Positions 7,219-16,888 are shown, counted from the first letter of the stretch. The stretch: DNA of 64,000 nucleotides from Vibrio quintilis (GCF_024529975.1 NZ_AP024897.1:1674001-1738000), one strand, 5' to 3'. Numbers and translations: made by a program. The notes: generated by a model from the letters alone, not told the origin.

Positions 7219-7971
7219 TCACCGTTCCTTCTCTATCAATGCCCTCAGCGCCTGAATTTCTGATTTTAATTCGTGGATTTCCTGCCTGAGTGCCACATCG
7301 GATTCCTGCTGCTCTTTTGCGCCGTGATGAACCAGCCATGAAGCGACCAGCCCGGTGAAGGTGCCAAACAGGCCGACACCGGCAGTCATCAAAATGGCTG
7401 CGACGACCCGTCCTTCAAATGTTACCGGGTAATAATCGCCGTAGCCGACGGTTGTCATGGTCACAAATGCCCACCAGATGGCATCGCCGGCCGTTTGAAT
7501 ATTCGAGCCTTCAATGCCCTGTTCCGCCTGTAAGATCGCGATTGCACCAAAAATGCTTAAGATAATGGATATCAGTGAGACAACCGCAAGTGCACCCTGC
7601 TGTTTTTTACGAAAGACAAACGACAGAATCACTCTGACTGAACGGGCTGCCCGGAGTATCTTCAGAATCCGCACGACCCGGACAATCCGGCCATAGCGGA
7701 AAGCACCGGTCATCGGAATGCTGGAGATCAAATCTATCCATCCCCATTTCATGAACTTTAATTTATGCTCAGCACGCCGCAGGCGGATAAAGAAATCTGC
7801 CAGAAAAAACAGACAGATGACATCATCGGCTTGATCGAGGATGATATTGACATCATCGGGAAGCTGGCAGGTTGCCTGCACAAATAATGCGAGCAACACA
7901 TAAACAGATAAGATGAAAATAAAGAACTGGAATGGCCCCAGTTCATTACTGATATCATTGCTACGAGCCAT
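7219..7971 (-). CDS. Voltage-gated-type K+ channel subunit, inner membrane
   Basis: A 250-residue six-helix ion channel. Helices S1-S3 fill about residues 12-85. S4 has the repeated Arg pattern RYGRIVRVVRILKILRAARSVR at 92-113, typical of voltage sensors. The pore has the K+ selectivity filter TVGYGD at residues 174-179. The C-terminal tail (215-250) is a charged coiled coil that may help tetramer assembly. The family conducts K+ as tetramers. The gene faces away from dsdA and stands alone. The start at 7971 gives the usual cytoplasmic N-terminus. The voltage sensor looks complete, but gating behaviour cannot be read from sequence. Confidence 0.9.
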   Translation of the reverse strand: MARSNDISNELGPFQFFIFILSVYVLLALFVQATCQLPDDVNIILDQADDVICLFFLADFFIRLRRAEHKLKFMKWGWIDLISSIPMTGAFRYGRIVRVVRILKILRAARSVRVILSFVFRKKQQGALAVVSLISIILSIFGAIAILQAEQGIEGSNIQTAGDAIWWAFVTMTTVGYGDYYPVTFEGRVVAAILMTAGVGLFGTFTGLVASWLVHHGAKEQQESDVALRQEIHELKSEIQALRALIEKER

Positions 7972-8095
7972 TTATCAGCCTCAACAGACCCTGAAGATAA
8001 GAACAAAATTTTAGCAGAAATCCGGTTGTTATGACATGGGTTGATTATGTGTCTGGTTTGTATTTTGAAAAACGACCGGGAACGATGGAGAAAGT

Positions 8096-9430
8096 ATGAA
8101 AGCAATCAATATTCCGTTGCTGGTGGAACAATATCCGTTATTGGAACCACTTATCGCCCTCAAACCCGTCTGCTGGTTTAACCCGGATGTGACGTCACTG
8201 AAAACCGGGTTGCCTTATGTGGGGTTAACCGCAGAGGACATTCGTGACGCCAGTGAGCGGCTCAAACGTTTTGCGCCGTATTTGATGAAAGCCTTTCCGG
8301 ACACGGCCGCTGCTGGTGGCATGATTGAATCGGATGTGGTGGATATTCCGGACATGCAGCAGCAACTGGCGCAATTGCACGGGATGCCGCTGACTGGCCG
8401 CCTGATGCTGAAAAAAGACAGCCATCTGCCGGTCTCCGGTTCGATTAAGGCGCGGGGCGGCATTTATGAAGTGCTGACGCATGCGGAAAAACTGGCGATT
8501 GACGCCGGGTTGCTCAAGACAACTGATGATTACAGCAAGCTGCTGAATGAGGACTTCAAAGCATTCTTCAGCCGCTTCAGCATTGCGGTCGGTTCGACCG
8601 GTAATCTCGGCATGTCGATTGGTATCATGAGCGCCCGGCTGGGGTTTTCAGTTTCGGTACATATGTCTGCCGATGCCCGGACGTGGAAGAAAAACCGCCT
8701 GCGTGAACATGGCGTTCAGGTGATTGAGTATGAAAAAGACTATGGTATGGCGGTTGCGCAGGGGCGCGAAGCGGCTGAAGCCGATCCGGACTGTTTCTTT
8801 ATTGATGATGAAAATTCCCGGACACTTTTCCTGGGCTATGCGGTTGCCGGTGAGCGGCTTAAACAACAGTTTGATGCAAAGGGGATTGTGGTCGATGCAC
8901 AAAATCCGCTGTTTGTTTATCTGCCTTGTGGCGTGGGTGGTGGTCCCGGCGGGGTGGCGTTTGGGCTGAAAATGGCCTTTGGCGATCATGTGCACTGCCT
9001 TTTTGCTGAGCCGACGCATTCGCCCTGCATGCTATTAGGCGTGCATACCGGCTTACATGACCAGATTTCGGTGCAGGATATCGGGATTGATAACCTGACT
9101 GCGGCAGACGGGCTGGCTGTCGGGCGGCCGTCCGGTTTTGTAGGCAGAGCGATGGAACGGCTGATCGACGGTTATTTCACCCTTTCAGACCCGCAGATGT
9201 ATCAGTATCTGCGCCTGTTAAATCAGACAGAACAGATTCAGCTGGAACCATCGGCACTGGCCGGGATGCCCGGTCCGTCACTGGTTTGTGCCGATACGGC
9301 TTACCAGCAACGGATGCAGTTGAGTGCTTCGGCGATGCAGCATGGGGTGCATCTGGTCTGGGCAACCGGCGGTGGGATGGTGCCGGAAGCCGAAATGCAG
9401 TCTTATCTCAATGATGATCTCTGTTCATGA
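8096..9430 (+). CDS. dsdA: D-serine dehydratase
   Basis: A 444-residue PLP enzyme converting D-serine to pyruvate and ammonia. The PLP lysine is Lys118 in SGSIKARGG, at the same position as in Escherichia coli DsdA. The phosphate-binding glycine loop is [10 protein letters not shown]. Length fits the family. A GGAGAAAGT ribosome site precedes the ATG. The usual activator dsdC and permease dsdX are not next to it; the LysR gene downstream faces the other way and is closer in layout to padC. D-serine use or detoxification is the likely job. Confidence 0.93.
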   Translation: MKAINIPLLVEQYPLLEPLIALKPVCWFNPDVTSLKTGLPYVGLTAEDIRDASERLKRFAPYLMKAFPDTAAAGGMIESDVVDIPDMQQQLAQLHGMPLTGRLMLKKDSHLPVSGSIKARGGIYEVLTHAEKLAIDAGLLKTTDDYSKLLNEDFKAFFSRFSIAVGSTGNLGMSIGIMSARLGFSVSVHMSADARTWKKNRLREHGVQVIEYEKDYGMAVAQGREAAEADPDCFFIDDENSRTLFLGYAVAGERLKQQFDAKGIVVDAQNPLFVYLPCGVGGGPGGVAFGLKMAFGDHVHCLFAEPTHSPCMLLGVHTGLHDQISVQDIGIDNLTAADGLAVGRPSGFVGRAMERLIDGYFTLSDPQMYQYLRLLNQTEQIQLEPSALAGMPGPSLVCADTAYQQRMQLSASAMQHGVHLVWATGGGMVPEAEMQSYLNDDLCS

Positions 9431-9487
9431 TGAAAAAGTGCTCTGTCACTTTGCATGGTGATTCTTCAGGTTAGCAGCCCTTAGTGA

Positions 9488-10384
9488 TTAGTGACCATGT
9501 TGTGTGACGGAAGCCAGCAATGCATCGGACAGAGCCTGCACACACGTGTCGTAGCGACAGGACGGATCTTTGATCAGATACAGGGAAGAGAGCCGCTCTG
9601 ACGGCGCATTCTGCTGAATCGGCCTCAGTTCACCGGAGGCCAGCAGCTGCCGGATACTGTCTTCCGGCAGCCAGCCGCAGCTGAGCCCGCTCATCACCGC
9701 TTCCACAGCAGAGTCGATGGTGGTGACAAACCAGGATTCCTGATACTTCTTCTCATGCAGCTGCTTTTGCTGATTATCTTTATCGACGATCTGAACCATA
9801 GGATACCGGTTGAGTTGCAGTAGTCTGAGCTGCTCTTCCTGCGCGAAAATCGGGTGATTTTTATGGGCAACCAACATAATCCGGATATCCATTACAAACT
9901 GTTTGGGTGTGGTTGCTTCCTGCTCATTCGTCAGCCCGATCATATACAGATCACCGAACGCCTGTTCGGCCTGTGCAATCCCTTCATCCCGGACCACTTC
10001 CCGCAGGTGCACCTGAGTAAACGGATACACCTGATGAAACTGTTTCAGCGCACTGAAAAGCTTGTGGCGCGGAAACAGACTGTCGATCACCAGTGTGATA
10101 AATGAACGCGGTCCGGATTTCAGCGCCGAGGCTTTGTGTTCCATCCGCTGCCAGCTTTCCAGCAGGACACTGACTTCATCCAGCAGCAGCGCGCCGTGGG
10201 TGGTCAGCACCAGTTTACGACCTTTCAGCTGCAGCAGTTTGATCCCCAGCCGTTCCTGCAGTTGTGACAGCTGGTAACTGATGGCCGGTTGACTTTTATG
10301 ATGCCGCTCTGCGGCGCTGGCAATACTTCCGAGTTCGATGACGGACTTCAGAATCTGCCACTGTTCAAGCGTTGTCATTAACAT
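9488..10384 (-). CDS. LysR-type regulator, divergent from padC
   Basis: A 298-residue LysR-type protein with an N-terminal winged helix-turn-helix (about residues 4-62, with SIASAAERHHKSQPAISYQLSQLQERLG) and a C-terminal effector-binding domain. Two nearby ATG codons (10384, 10378) could start it; neither has a strong ribosome site. It is divergent from padC with 112 bases between them, so control of padC by a phenolic acid is the simplest inference. A role on dsdA, which converges on it, is less likely. Confidence 0.85.
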   Translation of the reverse strand: MLMTTLEQWQILKSVIELGSIASAAERHHKSQPAISYQLSQLQERLGIKLLQLKGRKLVLTTHGALLLDEVSVLLESWQRMEHKASALKSGPRSFITLVIDSLFPRHKLFSALKQFHQVYPFTQVHLREVVRDEGIAQAEQAFGDLYMIGLTNEQEATTPKQFVMDIRIMLVAHKNHPIFAQEEQLRLLQLNRYPMVQIVDKDNQQKQLHEKKYQESWFVTTIDSAVEAVMSGLSCGWLPEDSIRQLLASGELRPIQQNAPSERLSSLYLIKDPSCRYDTCVQALSDALLASVTQHGH

Positions 10385-10496
10385 ATAAAATTTTTTTATC
10401 TTTTTATTCTAAATAACCGATTTTACTTTAAAAATATAGAGGATATTCTGTTTCATATACAGACCTGATGCGAAGGTCACAAATGAGGAGTTTATT

Positions 10497-10997
10497 GTGT
10501 TTAATAAAAATGATTTATCTGGTTTAGTTGGCAAACACTTAGTTTATACGTATGACAATGGCTGGAACTACGAAATTTATGTCAAAAACGGTGAAACGAT
10601 GGATTACCGTATTCACAGTGGCATCGTTGGTGGCCGTTGGGTGAAAGATCAGCATGTCATCATGGTTCAGGTTGCAGCGGATGTGTATAAAATTTCCTGG
10701 ACAGAGCCAACAGGAACTGATGTCAGCCTGATTGCGAACCTGGCAGACCGTGTGTTCCACGGCACAATCTTCTTCCCTCGCTGGGTGATCAACGATCCGA
10801 AGAAAACCGTTTGTTTCCAGAACGACCACATTCCTCAAATGGAAGCCTATCGTGCAGAAGGTCCGGCTTACCCGACTGAAGTGATTGATGAATTTGCAAC
10901 GATTACGTTTGTTCGTGATTGTGGTGAAAATAACGAAGAAGTGATTAATTGCCACCCTGGAGAGTTACCCGCGAACTTCCCTGAAAATCTGAAATAA
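10497..10997 (+). CDS. padC: Phenolic acid decarboxylase
   Basis: A 166-residue cytoplasmic enzyme that decarboxylates hydroxycinnamates such as p-coumaric and ferulic acid to vinyl phenols. The catalytic set known from Bacillus PadC (Tyr11, Tyr13, Arg41, Glu64) is matched with a constant offset of six: Tyr17, Tyr19, Arg47, Glu70. The beta-barrel sequence YTYDNGWNYEIYV is diagnostic. It starts at GTG with GAGGAG upstream. A strong terminator follows. The divergent LysR gene is the probable sensor. This activity detoxifies plant phenolics. Confidence 0.92.
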   Translation: MFNKNDLSGLVGKHLVYTYDNGWNYEIYVKNGETMDYRIHSGIVGGRWVKDQHVIMVQVAADVYKISWTEPTGTDVSLIANLADRVFHGTIFFPRWVINDPKKTVCFQNDHIPQMEAYRAEGPAYPTEVIDEFATITFVRDCGENNEEVINCHPGELPANFPENLK

Positions 10998-11044
10998 CAA
11001 CGCCTCTCATTTTCCTTACGGTGTTACGATTATTTCCTTTACTG

Positions 11045-11092
11045 CCCGGTTCATCTGACTGCTCCATTGCAGGATGAACCGGGTATTTTTTT
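11045..11092 (+). terminator. Terminator after padC
   Basis: CCCGGTTCATC (11045-11055) pairs with GATGAACCGGG (11073-11083) and is followed by a run of T. Eleven perfect pairs. Confidence 0.85.
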
Positions 11093-11127
11093 ACTGAAAA
11101 TCCCCGGTATCCCAAAGGCCGGCAGAT

Positions 11128-12375
11128 TCAGGACAGAGTCTGATGATTTTCGTGTGCAGCCTTCATCTGACGTTTATGGTAATGAAGATCGTTGAATGTG
11201 AGCAGCACACACAAGGCTGTGACAATCAGAATCAGTCCGCACATCGGCAGTGTGGTACCGTTATGCAGCAGACCAACCAGCGCACTGACCGCACCAGCAA
11301 CCGCAAACTGAATAAATCCCACCAGTGAAGAAGCAATCCCTGCCTGTTTACCGCTGTTTTCCATCGCGATTGCGGTGGTATTCGCCGCTAAAACCGGCAC
11401 CATGGACACGCAGATAAACAGCGGCATCATCAGCACAATCAGATGATCGGTATGCCGGAGGGCAAACAGCACCAGCCCGGCGGCAAGTCCCAGCGGTGCG
11501 GCATATTGAATGATGGTCCGGACGGAATAGAGCTTCAGCAGCCGGTTATTGATCTGACTGGAAATCACCATACCGAATGCGTTGATTGCGAACAACCAGC
11601 CATAGTGCTGCTGGGAGACATCAAACAGTTCCATCAGCACAAAGGGTGAGCCACTGATGAACACAAACATGGTGGCGATTGAAAAACTACCGGCCAGTGT
11701 CGGGCAGATAAATGAGCGTTGGCATAACAGGGTTTTGAAAGCCGTTGCGATTCCGGTCTGATTTCTGGCCCGGTTCTCCGGTGCCAGTGTTTCCGGCACC
11801 TGCTTTAAGGACAAATACAGGCTCAGTAAACCAAATCCGGCCATAAACAGGAATATGGATTGCCAGCCACACCAGCTGAACAGATAGCCCCCGATGACCG
11901 GCGCCAGAATCGGGCCGAGACTTTGTACGATCATCATGACAGATAACACCTGCGCGGCTTCCTGTTCGTCAAACAGATCTTTGATCACCGCCCGGCTGAT
12001 AATCATCCCGGCACAACCACCAACGGCCTGAAAGAAGCGCAGGCCGTTGAACAGATGAATATCCGGTGCGATCAGCGCAAACACTGAACAGAGTGTAAAC
12101 AGAAAAATCCCCAGCATCAGGGGTTTTTTGCGGCCATATTTATCAATCAGCGGCCCGTAAATCAGCTGGCCGATGGCCATGCCGATAAAAAAAGTGGACA
12201 GACTGAGCTGTACTTCTGAAATCTGAGTATGAAAATCGTCCGCAATTGCCTGAAAACCCGAAAGATACATATCGGTGGCAAAAGGACCGAATGCGGTTAA
12301 GGCGCCCAGCGTAATAGTCAGGCCGGTGTGTTTTTTGCGGCCGGCCTGTGATGCCAAAGCAGGATTCTGACGCAT
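11128..12375 (-). CDS. Bcr/CflA-family drug exporter (MFS)
   Basis: A 415-residue major facilitator with twelve predicted membrane helices. It shows the Bcr/CflA pattern: PFATDMYLSGF in the first helix, GQLIYGPLIDKYGRKKPLM as the MFS motif A loop, and GGCAGMIISRAVIKDLF in helix 4. Relatives pump bicyclomycin, chloramphenicol or sulfonamides out using the proton gradient; the substrate here is unknown. It runs on the minus strand after padC and may export aromatic compounds, but that is inference. Confidence 0.88.
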   Translation of the reverse strand: MRQNPALASQAGRKKHTGLTITLGALTAFGPFATDMYLSGFQAIADDFHTQISEVQLSLSTFFIGMAIGQLIYGPLIDKYGRKKPLMLGIFLFTLCSVFALIAPDIHLFNGLRFFQAVGGCAGMIISRAVIKDLFDEQEAAQVLSVMMIVQSLGPILAPVIGGYLFSWCGWQSIFLFMAGFGLLSLYLSLKQVPETLAPENRARNQTGIATAFKTLLCQRSFICPTLAGSFSIATMFVFISGSPFVLMELFDVSQQHYGWLFAINAFGMVISSQINNRLLKLYSVRTIIQYAAPLGLAAGLVLFALRHTDHLIVLMMPLFICVSMVPVLAANTTAIAMENSGKQAGIASSLVGFIQFAVAGAVSALVGLLHNGTTLPMCGLILIVTALCVLLTFNDLHYHKRQMKAAHENHQTLS

Positions 12376-12482
12376 GATAATTCCTCTATATGAATGAACA
12401 GATACCCGTGCGGTATACGGGTATGCAGTTGAAAACGGTTATCAGCTTTTGGTGTTGTACCGGAAAGCTATCACAGCCTTGT

Positions 12483-13442
12483 TTACCGGGTTGAAATATA
12501 ACCCTGATATTGTTGCAGGTGATCCGACTCCGGATGATCGAGTAAAAACTCGCCGACAAAATCTTTATAAGGCTCGAGATACGGGAATTTGTCGTATACC
12601 GCCCAGTCGGGTTTGGCGACGCTCTGACTGACAGCCGTCATGGCTTTCTGCCACTGTTTACTGTTATCAAACCAGATTTCCGCTACCCGCTGGAAAGGGC
12701 TGGTATGGGGTTGAGAAAGAATATGACTGGACAGGATCCGGTTGACTTCCGGGCGTTTTGCCAGCGCGGGAATAAATGCCTGTCTGAACCATTTATCTCC
12801 CTGTTCCACCGTGACGCCTTTGGGGTATTTAAACACGATCAGCCAGCGGTAGTTCGGCCCATCTTCGATGGTTCTGTCGCTGCCTTTATAATCTTCTTCC
12901 CAGAACAGTGGGGCAAAGGCAAAGACGGTTGGGTGATAACCTTCACGACTGCCCACCCAGTGGGTCGGACGCAGGTCGCCATCGGTTGGCTGGCGGGTAA
13001 TCCGCATATATTCCGGATCAAAGGTTTCTTTGAAGGCCAGCCCGTTGGGTGCAGCGCTGTTGCTGGTATTAAACGGGTTAATCAGCCAGTAGTGCTCCGT
13101 CATAATCCAGTTATAGGTGCCGTAATCTTTTCCTTCGGGCGGCACCGGCAATGCACGGTAAGTTGCATACTTTGTCACGTAAGGCGCGAACTGGGAAATA
13201 CTGTCCGGCACGTGATATTTATACAGCCAGCGATAAGCGGCGGGCAGGTCACTGTCATCCCGGACGCTGACCAGAATAAAGCTGCGCATTGGCTGAAAAG
13301 CTTCATACCGGTGGGGTGTGGCTGTTGTCGCCGGCTGGTCAGAGGCGTTTTGCGTGGCAGCGAAGCTGTGAATACCGGTGAGCAGGGTGCACGCCAGCAG
13401 AATATGGCTGAAGGCGGAGACCCGGCGGGTTATTTGGATCAT
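12483..13442 (-). CDS. Secreted protein of unknown function, EthD-like barrel suspected
   Basis: About 319 residues. The start at 13442 (MIQITRRVSAFSHILLAC) has AAGAG upstream and gives a good signal peptide ending near SFAA; a longer frame from 13517 adds an unlikely extension. Segments such as RWLIVFKYPKGVTVEQGDKW and RVAEIWFDNSKQWQKAMTAV resemble the strand-helix pattern of dimeric alpha-beta barrel (EthD/ABM) proteins, apparently twice. The protein is Trp, Tyr and Pro rich. A LysR gene is divergent with 109 bases between starts and probably controls it. No enzyme activity can be claimed. Confidence 0.6.
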   Translation of the reverse strand: MIQITRRVSAFSHILLACTLLTGIHSFAATQNASDQPATTATPHRYEAFQPMRSFILVSVRDDSDLPAAYRWLYKYHVPDSISQFAPYVTKYATYRALPVPPEGKDYGTYNWIMTEHYWLINPFNTSNSAAPNGLAFKETFDPEYMRITRQPTDGDLRPTHWVGSREGYHPTVFAFAPLFWEEDYKGSDRTIEDGPNYRWLIVFKYPKGVTVEQGDKWFRQAFIPALAKRPEVNRILSSHILSQPHTSPFQRVAEIWFDNSKQWQKAMTAVSQSVAKPDWAVYDKFPYLEPYKDFVGEFLLDHPESDHLQQYQGYISTR

Positions 13443-13551
13443 ATAAAACTCTTGATGATAACGACTCATGGTGCCGATCATAAATAGCTTTTTGATTGAT
13501 AACCAATATATAATCAATGGTTGATTGATAGCTAAATTATATTGAACTGCA

Positions 13552-14463
13552 ATGGATTTAAGACACTTCAGATATTTTGTTGCGGTGGCAGAAACGCTGC
13601 ACTTTGGCCGGGCGGCACAACAGTTACATATTGCCCAGCCTGCGCTGAGTATTCAGATTAAAGATCTGGAAGAGGCACTGGGCGGAAAATTGTTTCACCG
13701 GACCAGCCGCAAAGTTGAACTGACCGCCGGGGGAAAACTGTTTTATCAGGAAGCGAAGGCGGCCCTGAAGGCTTATGAACAGGCAATCAAAGTTGGCCAA
13801 AGTGCTTTGAAAGGCGAGCTGGGCGTTCTGAGAGTCGGCTATTCCGCCAGTGTCGCTTATGCCGGGATTCTGGGCCGGATCATGCACAGTTTCAGACAAA
13901 TCAGGCCGGAAATTAAGTTTGAACTGCAGGAGCAGGATCCGTACCGCCTGATGGAAGGGGTGCAGAATCAGGCCTTTGATTTCGGTATCTTTCCCGCCTT
14001 CTCGTTTGACATGAGCGCTCAGATATCGGTGTTACGGCTGGAATCATGGGCACCGCGTATCGTGTTGTCCGCCAGTCATCCGCTGGCAGACTGTCAGCGG
14101 ATGACTTGTGGCATGCTGCGGCAGGAAGGTTTTGTTGTATACGCCGGCTCTGAGTTTGACCAGGGCACATCCGGCATCCGGCAGATTTTATCTTATGAGC
14201 CGGAGGTGGTGTATAAAGCGGCGGATATGATGATGGTGCTGTCACTGGTCAGCGCCGGGGTCGGAATTTCTGTGGTACCGTCAGCGATTGAATTCAGCCT
14301 GAAGCAGCCGGGGCTGGTTTTCCGGCCACTGGCTGATTTCTGCGATCACATTGATATTTCTCTGGCTTACCGCAATGACAGGAATGAGCCACTGATGGAC
14401 CAGTTTATTGCCTGTGTCAGAGATGAGGTGGCATCACATCAGTACCGTGATGGCAAAAGCTAA
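13552..14463 (+). CDS. LysR-type regulator (BenM/CatM-like)
   Basis: A 303-residue LysR protein. MDLRHFRYFVAVAETLHFGRAAQQLHIAQPALS is the winged helix of the group that senses aromatic acids (BenM, CatM, CatR), and the rest is a typical inducer domain. It is divergent from the secreted EthD-like protein gene, which is its likely target. The ribosome site is weak. A terminator follows directly. Confidence 0.88.
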   Translation: MDLRHFRYFVAVAETLHFGRAAQQLHIAQPALSIQIKDLEEALGGKLFHRTSRKVELTAGGKLFYQEAKAALKAYEQAIKVGQSALKGELGVLRVGYSASVAYAGILGRIMHSFRQIRPEIKFELQEQDPYRLMEGVQNQAFDFGIFPAFSFDMSAQISVLRLESWAPRIVLSASHPLADCQRMTCGMLRQEGFVVYAGSEFDQGTSGIRQILSYEPEVVYKAADMMMVLSLVSAGVGISVVPSAIEFSLKQPGLVFRPLADFCDHIDISLAYRNDRNEPLMDQFIACVRDEVASHQYRDGKS

Positions 14464-14470
14464 ACAGAGA

Positions 14471-14495
14471 AACACCGGGCAAGCCCGGTGTTTTT
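14471..14495 (+). terminator. Terminator between the LysR gene and the secreted-protein cluster
   Basis: CACCGGGC (14473-14480) pairs with GCCCGGTG (14483-14490), followed by TTTTT; the A-run on the other side lets it work in both directions. A near copy stands at 15798-15822, after another member of the cluster. Confidence 0.85.
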
Positions 14496-14548
14496 GTATC
14501 AGCGACTCAACCAAAAAGGAATCAGAAAGGTTTGCCGTTGTTGATGTT
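14484..14548. repeat. 65-bp direct repeat, copy 1
   Basis: Identical to 15810-15874. It covers half of the terminator, the spacer and the last codons of the secreted-protein gene (…NINNGKPF stop). It marks a recent duplication of the 3' end. Confidence 0.9.
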
Positions 14549-15025
14549 GAAGTCGAATTGAAATTTGGGATCTGCTGAGGAAGTCAGACTATCAGTGCTA
14601 TATGTATAACCTGTCACAAGAATCTGGCTGTTTGTATCCATATGCATGATATTAGCCATGACAGGCAGTAACGAACAAGTATTTTTTCCACGCGAGTTAG
14701 AGCCGGTGTAATTGTGAATATACTGGGCCTGGACCGTGATGGTTGAATTGGCATAAATTGATGTGACGGTATCTTCTGTCATACTTGAGTAAGAGGTGCT
14801 ATTTCCGTTGACAATTCCCACGGATGTTTTCTGACTGGTGCCAGAGTCACCCACAAAGTTGATCTTAAAAGTGGTTCTGTAATTACTTAAATTTGTCACT
14901 CTGAAACTCAGATTAACCACCTGATTATCAGAATCACATTTCGCCTGAATCGGAAAATCAACTGAATTGGTATGCGCAAAAGCCAGAGAAGGCAATAATA
15001 ATAACGGTGCAATAAATTTTTTCAT
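14522..15025 (-). CDS. Secreted protein of unknown family, paralog 1 of 3
   Basis: A 167-residue protein with signal peptide MKKFIAPLLLLPSLAFAHT, start at 15025 with CAGGAG upstream. The mature part is rich in Thr, Ser, Asn and beta-branched residues and keeps two Cys (in PIQAKC and NTCSLLP) that can form one disulfide. Shared motifs with the next two genes are KV..LSNYRTTFK, the CSLLPVM.NIMHMD.NSQI strand and the NINNGKPF end. The export signal points to the periplasm or the medium. I do not recognise a family. Confidence 0.75.
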   Translation of the reverse strand: MKKFIAPLLLLPSLAFAHTNSVDFPIQAKCDSDNQVVNLSFRVTNLSNYRTTFKINFVGDSGTSQKTSVGIVNGNSTSYSSMTEDTVTSIYANSTITVQAQYIHNYTGSNSRGKNTCSLLPVMANIMHMDTNSQILVTGYTYSTDSLTSSADPKFQFDFNINNGKPF

Positions 15026-15086
15026 CGGAATACTCCTGATATAAGATGAAAACTGAAATAAAAAGAATGCTGATTGATTAACTGAC

Positions 15087-15566
15087 TCAGAATGGTTTGC
15101 CTTCATTAAATTTAAGGTCAAACTTCAGGTTTGAGCTCATGCTATATCCTGAAACCACAATCTGACTGTTTGAGTCCATGTGAGAAACTTTGATCATTTC
15201 AGGCAAGTCATCACAGCTATTGTTTTCATTTTTATTATCCGATGATTCGAAGTTGAACTTCATATACATATATTTGGCGGAATTGGCTGGCACCGTGATT
15301 TCAGTCTCTGGTGTGAAAGAGGCGTATTCATGGCCGCCATTGTTCAGTCTGAACTTATAATTGATACTGCTGGCTTCACTGCCTGTCTGGGTGATCATAC
15401 CAAACTTGAACGTTGTGGCGCGTGAGCTTAAATTTAATACTTTGATATTCATCCCGACATTAGAACTGGTACTGTAACATTTGGCATCACTTGGAATCGT
15501 GACGGTATTGGTATATCCGAAAGCCAGAGATGGCAGTAATAATAAAGGTGCAATCAGTTTTTTCAT
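15087..15566 (-). CDS. Secreted protein of unknown family, paralog 2 of 3
   Basis: A 159-residue paralog with signal peptide MKKLIAPLLLLPSLAFGYT. It keeps the two Cys (AKCYS and NSCDDLP), the LSSRATTFKFG strand, the VSHMDSNSQIVVSGYS strand and a KFNEGKPF end. The ribosome site CAGGAG stands before 15566; the longer frame from 15590 is less likely. It lies between the other two in the same direction, 61 bases before paralog 1. Confidence 0.75.
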   Translation of the reverse strand: MKKLIAPLLLLPSLAFGYTNTVTIPSDAKCYSTSSNVGMNIKVLNLSSRATTFKFGMITQTGSEASSINYKFRLNNGGHEYASFTPETEITVPANSAKYMYMKFNFESSDNKNENNSCDDLPEMIKVSHMDSNSQIVVSGYSMSSNLKFDLKFNEGKPF

Positions 15567-15797
15567 TGCATAACTCCTGACGTTGAACAAAGATTGAAAA
15601 ATCAGGAAAAATTTATCATTGTGAACAATGGTGCGGAATGAAGGCGTTCTATTTTTGCCGGTGCGCTTGCAGATATATATTTAACTTAATGAAAATATAG
15701 CCTTTTATATTGTATTGATATGTTTGTCATGGCATTATTAAAGCTTTAATTTATAGTTTTGTTAATTATATTCAATTAAAATACCCTGACCAAAAAA

Positions 15798-15822
15798 ACA
15801 CCGTGCAATCCCGGTGTTTTTG
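15798..15822 (-). terminator. Terminator after paralog 3
   Basis: AACACCG and CGGTGTT pair around TGCAATCC, with A and T runs on both sides. It is a near copy of the hairpin at 14471 and was probably duplicated with the gene. Confidence 0.65.
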
Positions 15823-15874
15823 TATCAGCGACTCAACCAAAAAGGAATCAGAAAGGTTTGCCGTTGTTGATGTT
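15810..15874. repeat. 65-bp direct repeat, copy 2
   Basis: Identical to 14484-14548, spanning terminator, spacer and the end of paralog 3. Confidence 0.9.
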
Positions 15875-16330
15875 AAGATTAAATAGAGTTTCTCTTCGTC
15901 CAGAAAAACCCTGAGCAATGATTTGGCTGTTCGCATCAAGATGTGAAATTTTTCCCATAACCGGGCTGGCGCTGCATGGATTGTGGAGATTAATGTTGTC
16001 CCCGCTAAAACCTGCATAATTGTATGCATAAGAAGTGTAAAATCGAACCGTTGTATGAGCAGGTATTGATAAATTACTTCCCGGTGTTAAATCGGTGTAG
16101 CCATCACCACTATACAGTGTATTTATCGAATTCAGAGAATTTCCTGATTGATCCCAAAGGTCAACTCTCACATGAGTTGCATTATCACTTAAATTTGTTA
16201 TCTCCAGCTTGAAATCTGTTACAGATTTGTCAGCGGTTGAACATGCTGCCTGAATAGGAAATTCGACAGAGCTGGTATGCGCAAAAGCCAGAGAAGGCAG
16301 CAATAATAAAGGTGCAATTAGTTTTTTCAT
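15848..16330 (-). CDS. Secreted protein of unknown family, paralog 3 of 3
   Basis: A 160-residue paralog with signal peptide MKKLIAPLLLLPSLAFAHT. It has Cys in QAACSTAD and in HNPCSASP, the LEITNLSDNATHVR strand, and ISHLDANSQIIAQGFS. Its last codons and the downstream terminator are identical to those of paralog 1, while the bodies differ, so the ends were exchanged or copied recently. About 280 bases part it from paralog 2. Confidence 0.75.
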   Translation of the reverse strand: MKKLIAPLLLLPSLAFAHTSSVEFPIQAACSTADKSVTDFKLEITNLSDNATHVRVDLWDQSGNSLNSINTLYSGDGYTDLTPGSNLSIPAHTTVRFYTSYAYNYAGFSGDNINLHNPCSASPVMGKISHLDANSQIIAQGFSGRRETLFNLNINNGKPF

Positions 16331-16888
16331 GGGTAATTCCTGACGTTAAATAAAATTTAAAAGCCGAAGAAATTTATCACTCAAAGTTCATTTTCAGAAT
16401 CTGAATATTTTTGTTTTGCCAAATGTGCTGCAATTATGATTTTTATATTGAAAGAATGTATTATTGAGTCTCGTAGTGATAAATATATTATGATAATCTG
16501 AAACGTTAATTGATAACTTATTTATATCTTCTGCTGATCTTTTGTGCAGAAACGCACCTTTCGTTGACCTGATAGCCTGACTGATATTTCATCACCGGAT
16601 GACTACAGAGTGTGATTTGCCTGTAATCGTCTGTTTTCTGTCCCCGACAATCGTTGATTTTTCTCACATTCCTGCCTGAGATACGCTGATTTACCCTGAT
16701 AAAGGGAATAAGTTATTCAGGTTCCGGGGATATTCCTGCTGGCTGAAAATGACATGCCTGAATATCACTTTTTCACTTTGATGAATCAGAGATGAAATTA
16801 ATCTTTCTGTTTGATGTCTTCACCGGGGGGAATAGACCGGAGTGGGTTAAATATAATAAATATTAATTTCAACGTTCAAGGTATTGAT
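16331..16888. other. Intergenic region before the amylase gene
   Basis: About 560 bases with no coding sequence. It must hold the divergent promoters for paralog 3 (minus) and the amylase gene (plus). The first half is AT-rich. No RNA gene or strong hairpin is seen. Confidence 0.5.

Noticed and set aside
9488..10384. Naming the LysR gene dsdC because it is near dsdA
   Set aside because: It converges on dsdA and is divergent from padC; gene layout favours padC, and sequence alone cannot show DsdC.
12705..13487. 260-codon plus-strand ORF
   Set aside because: It is the opposite strand of the secreted EthD-like protein gene, which has the signal peptide, ribosome site and better codon use.
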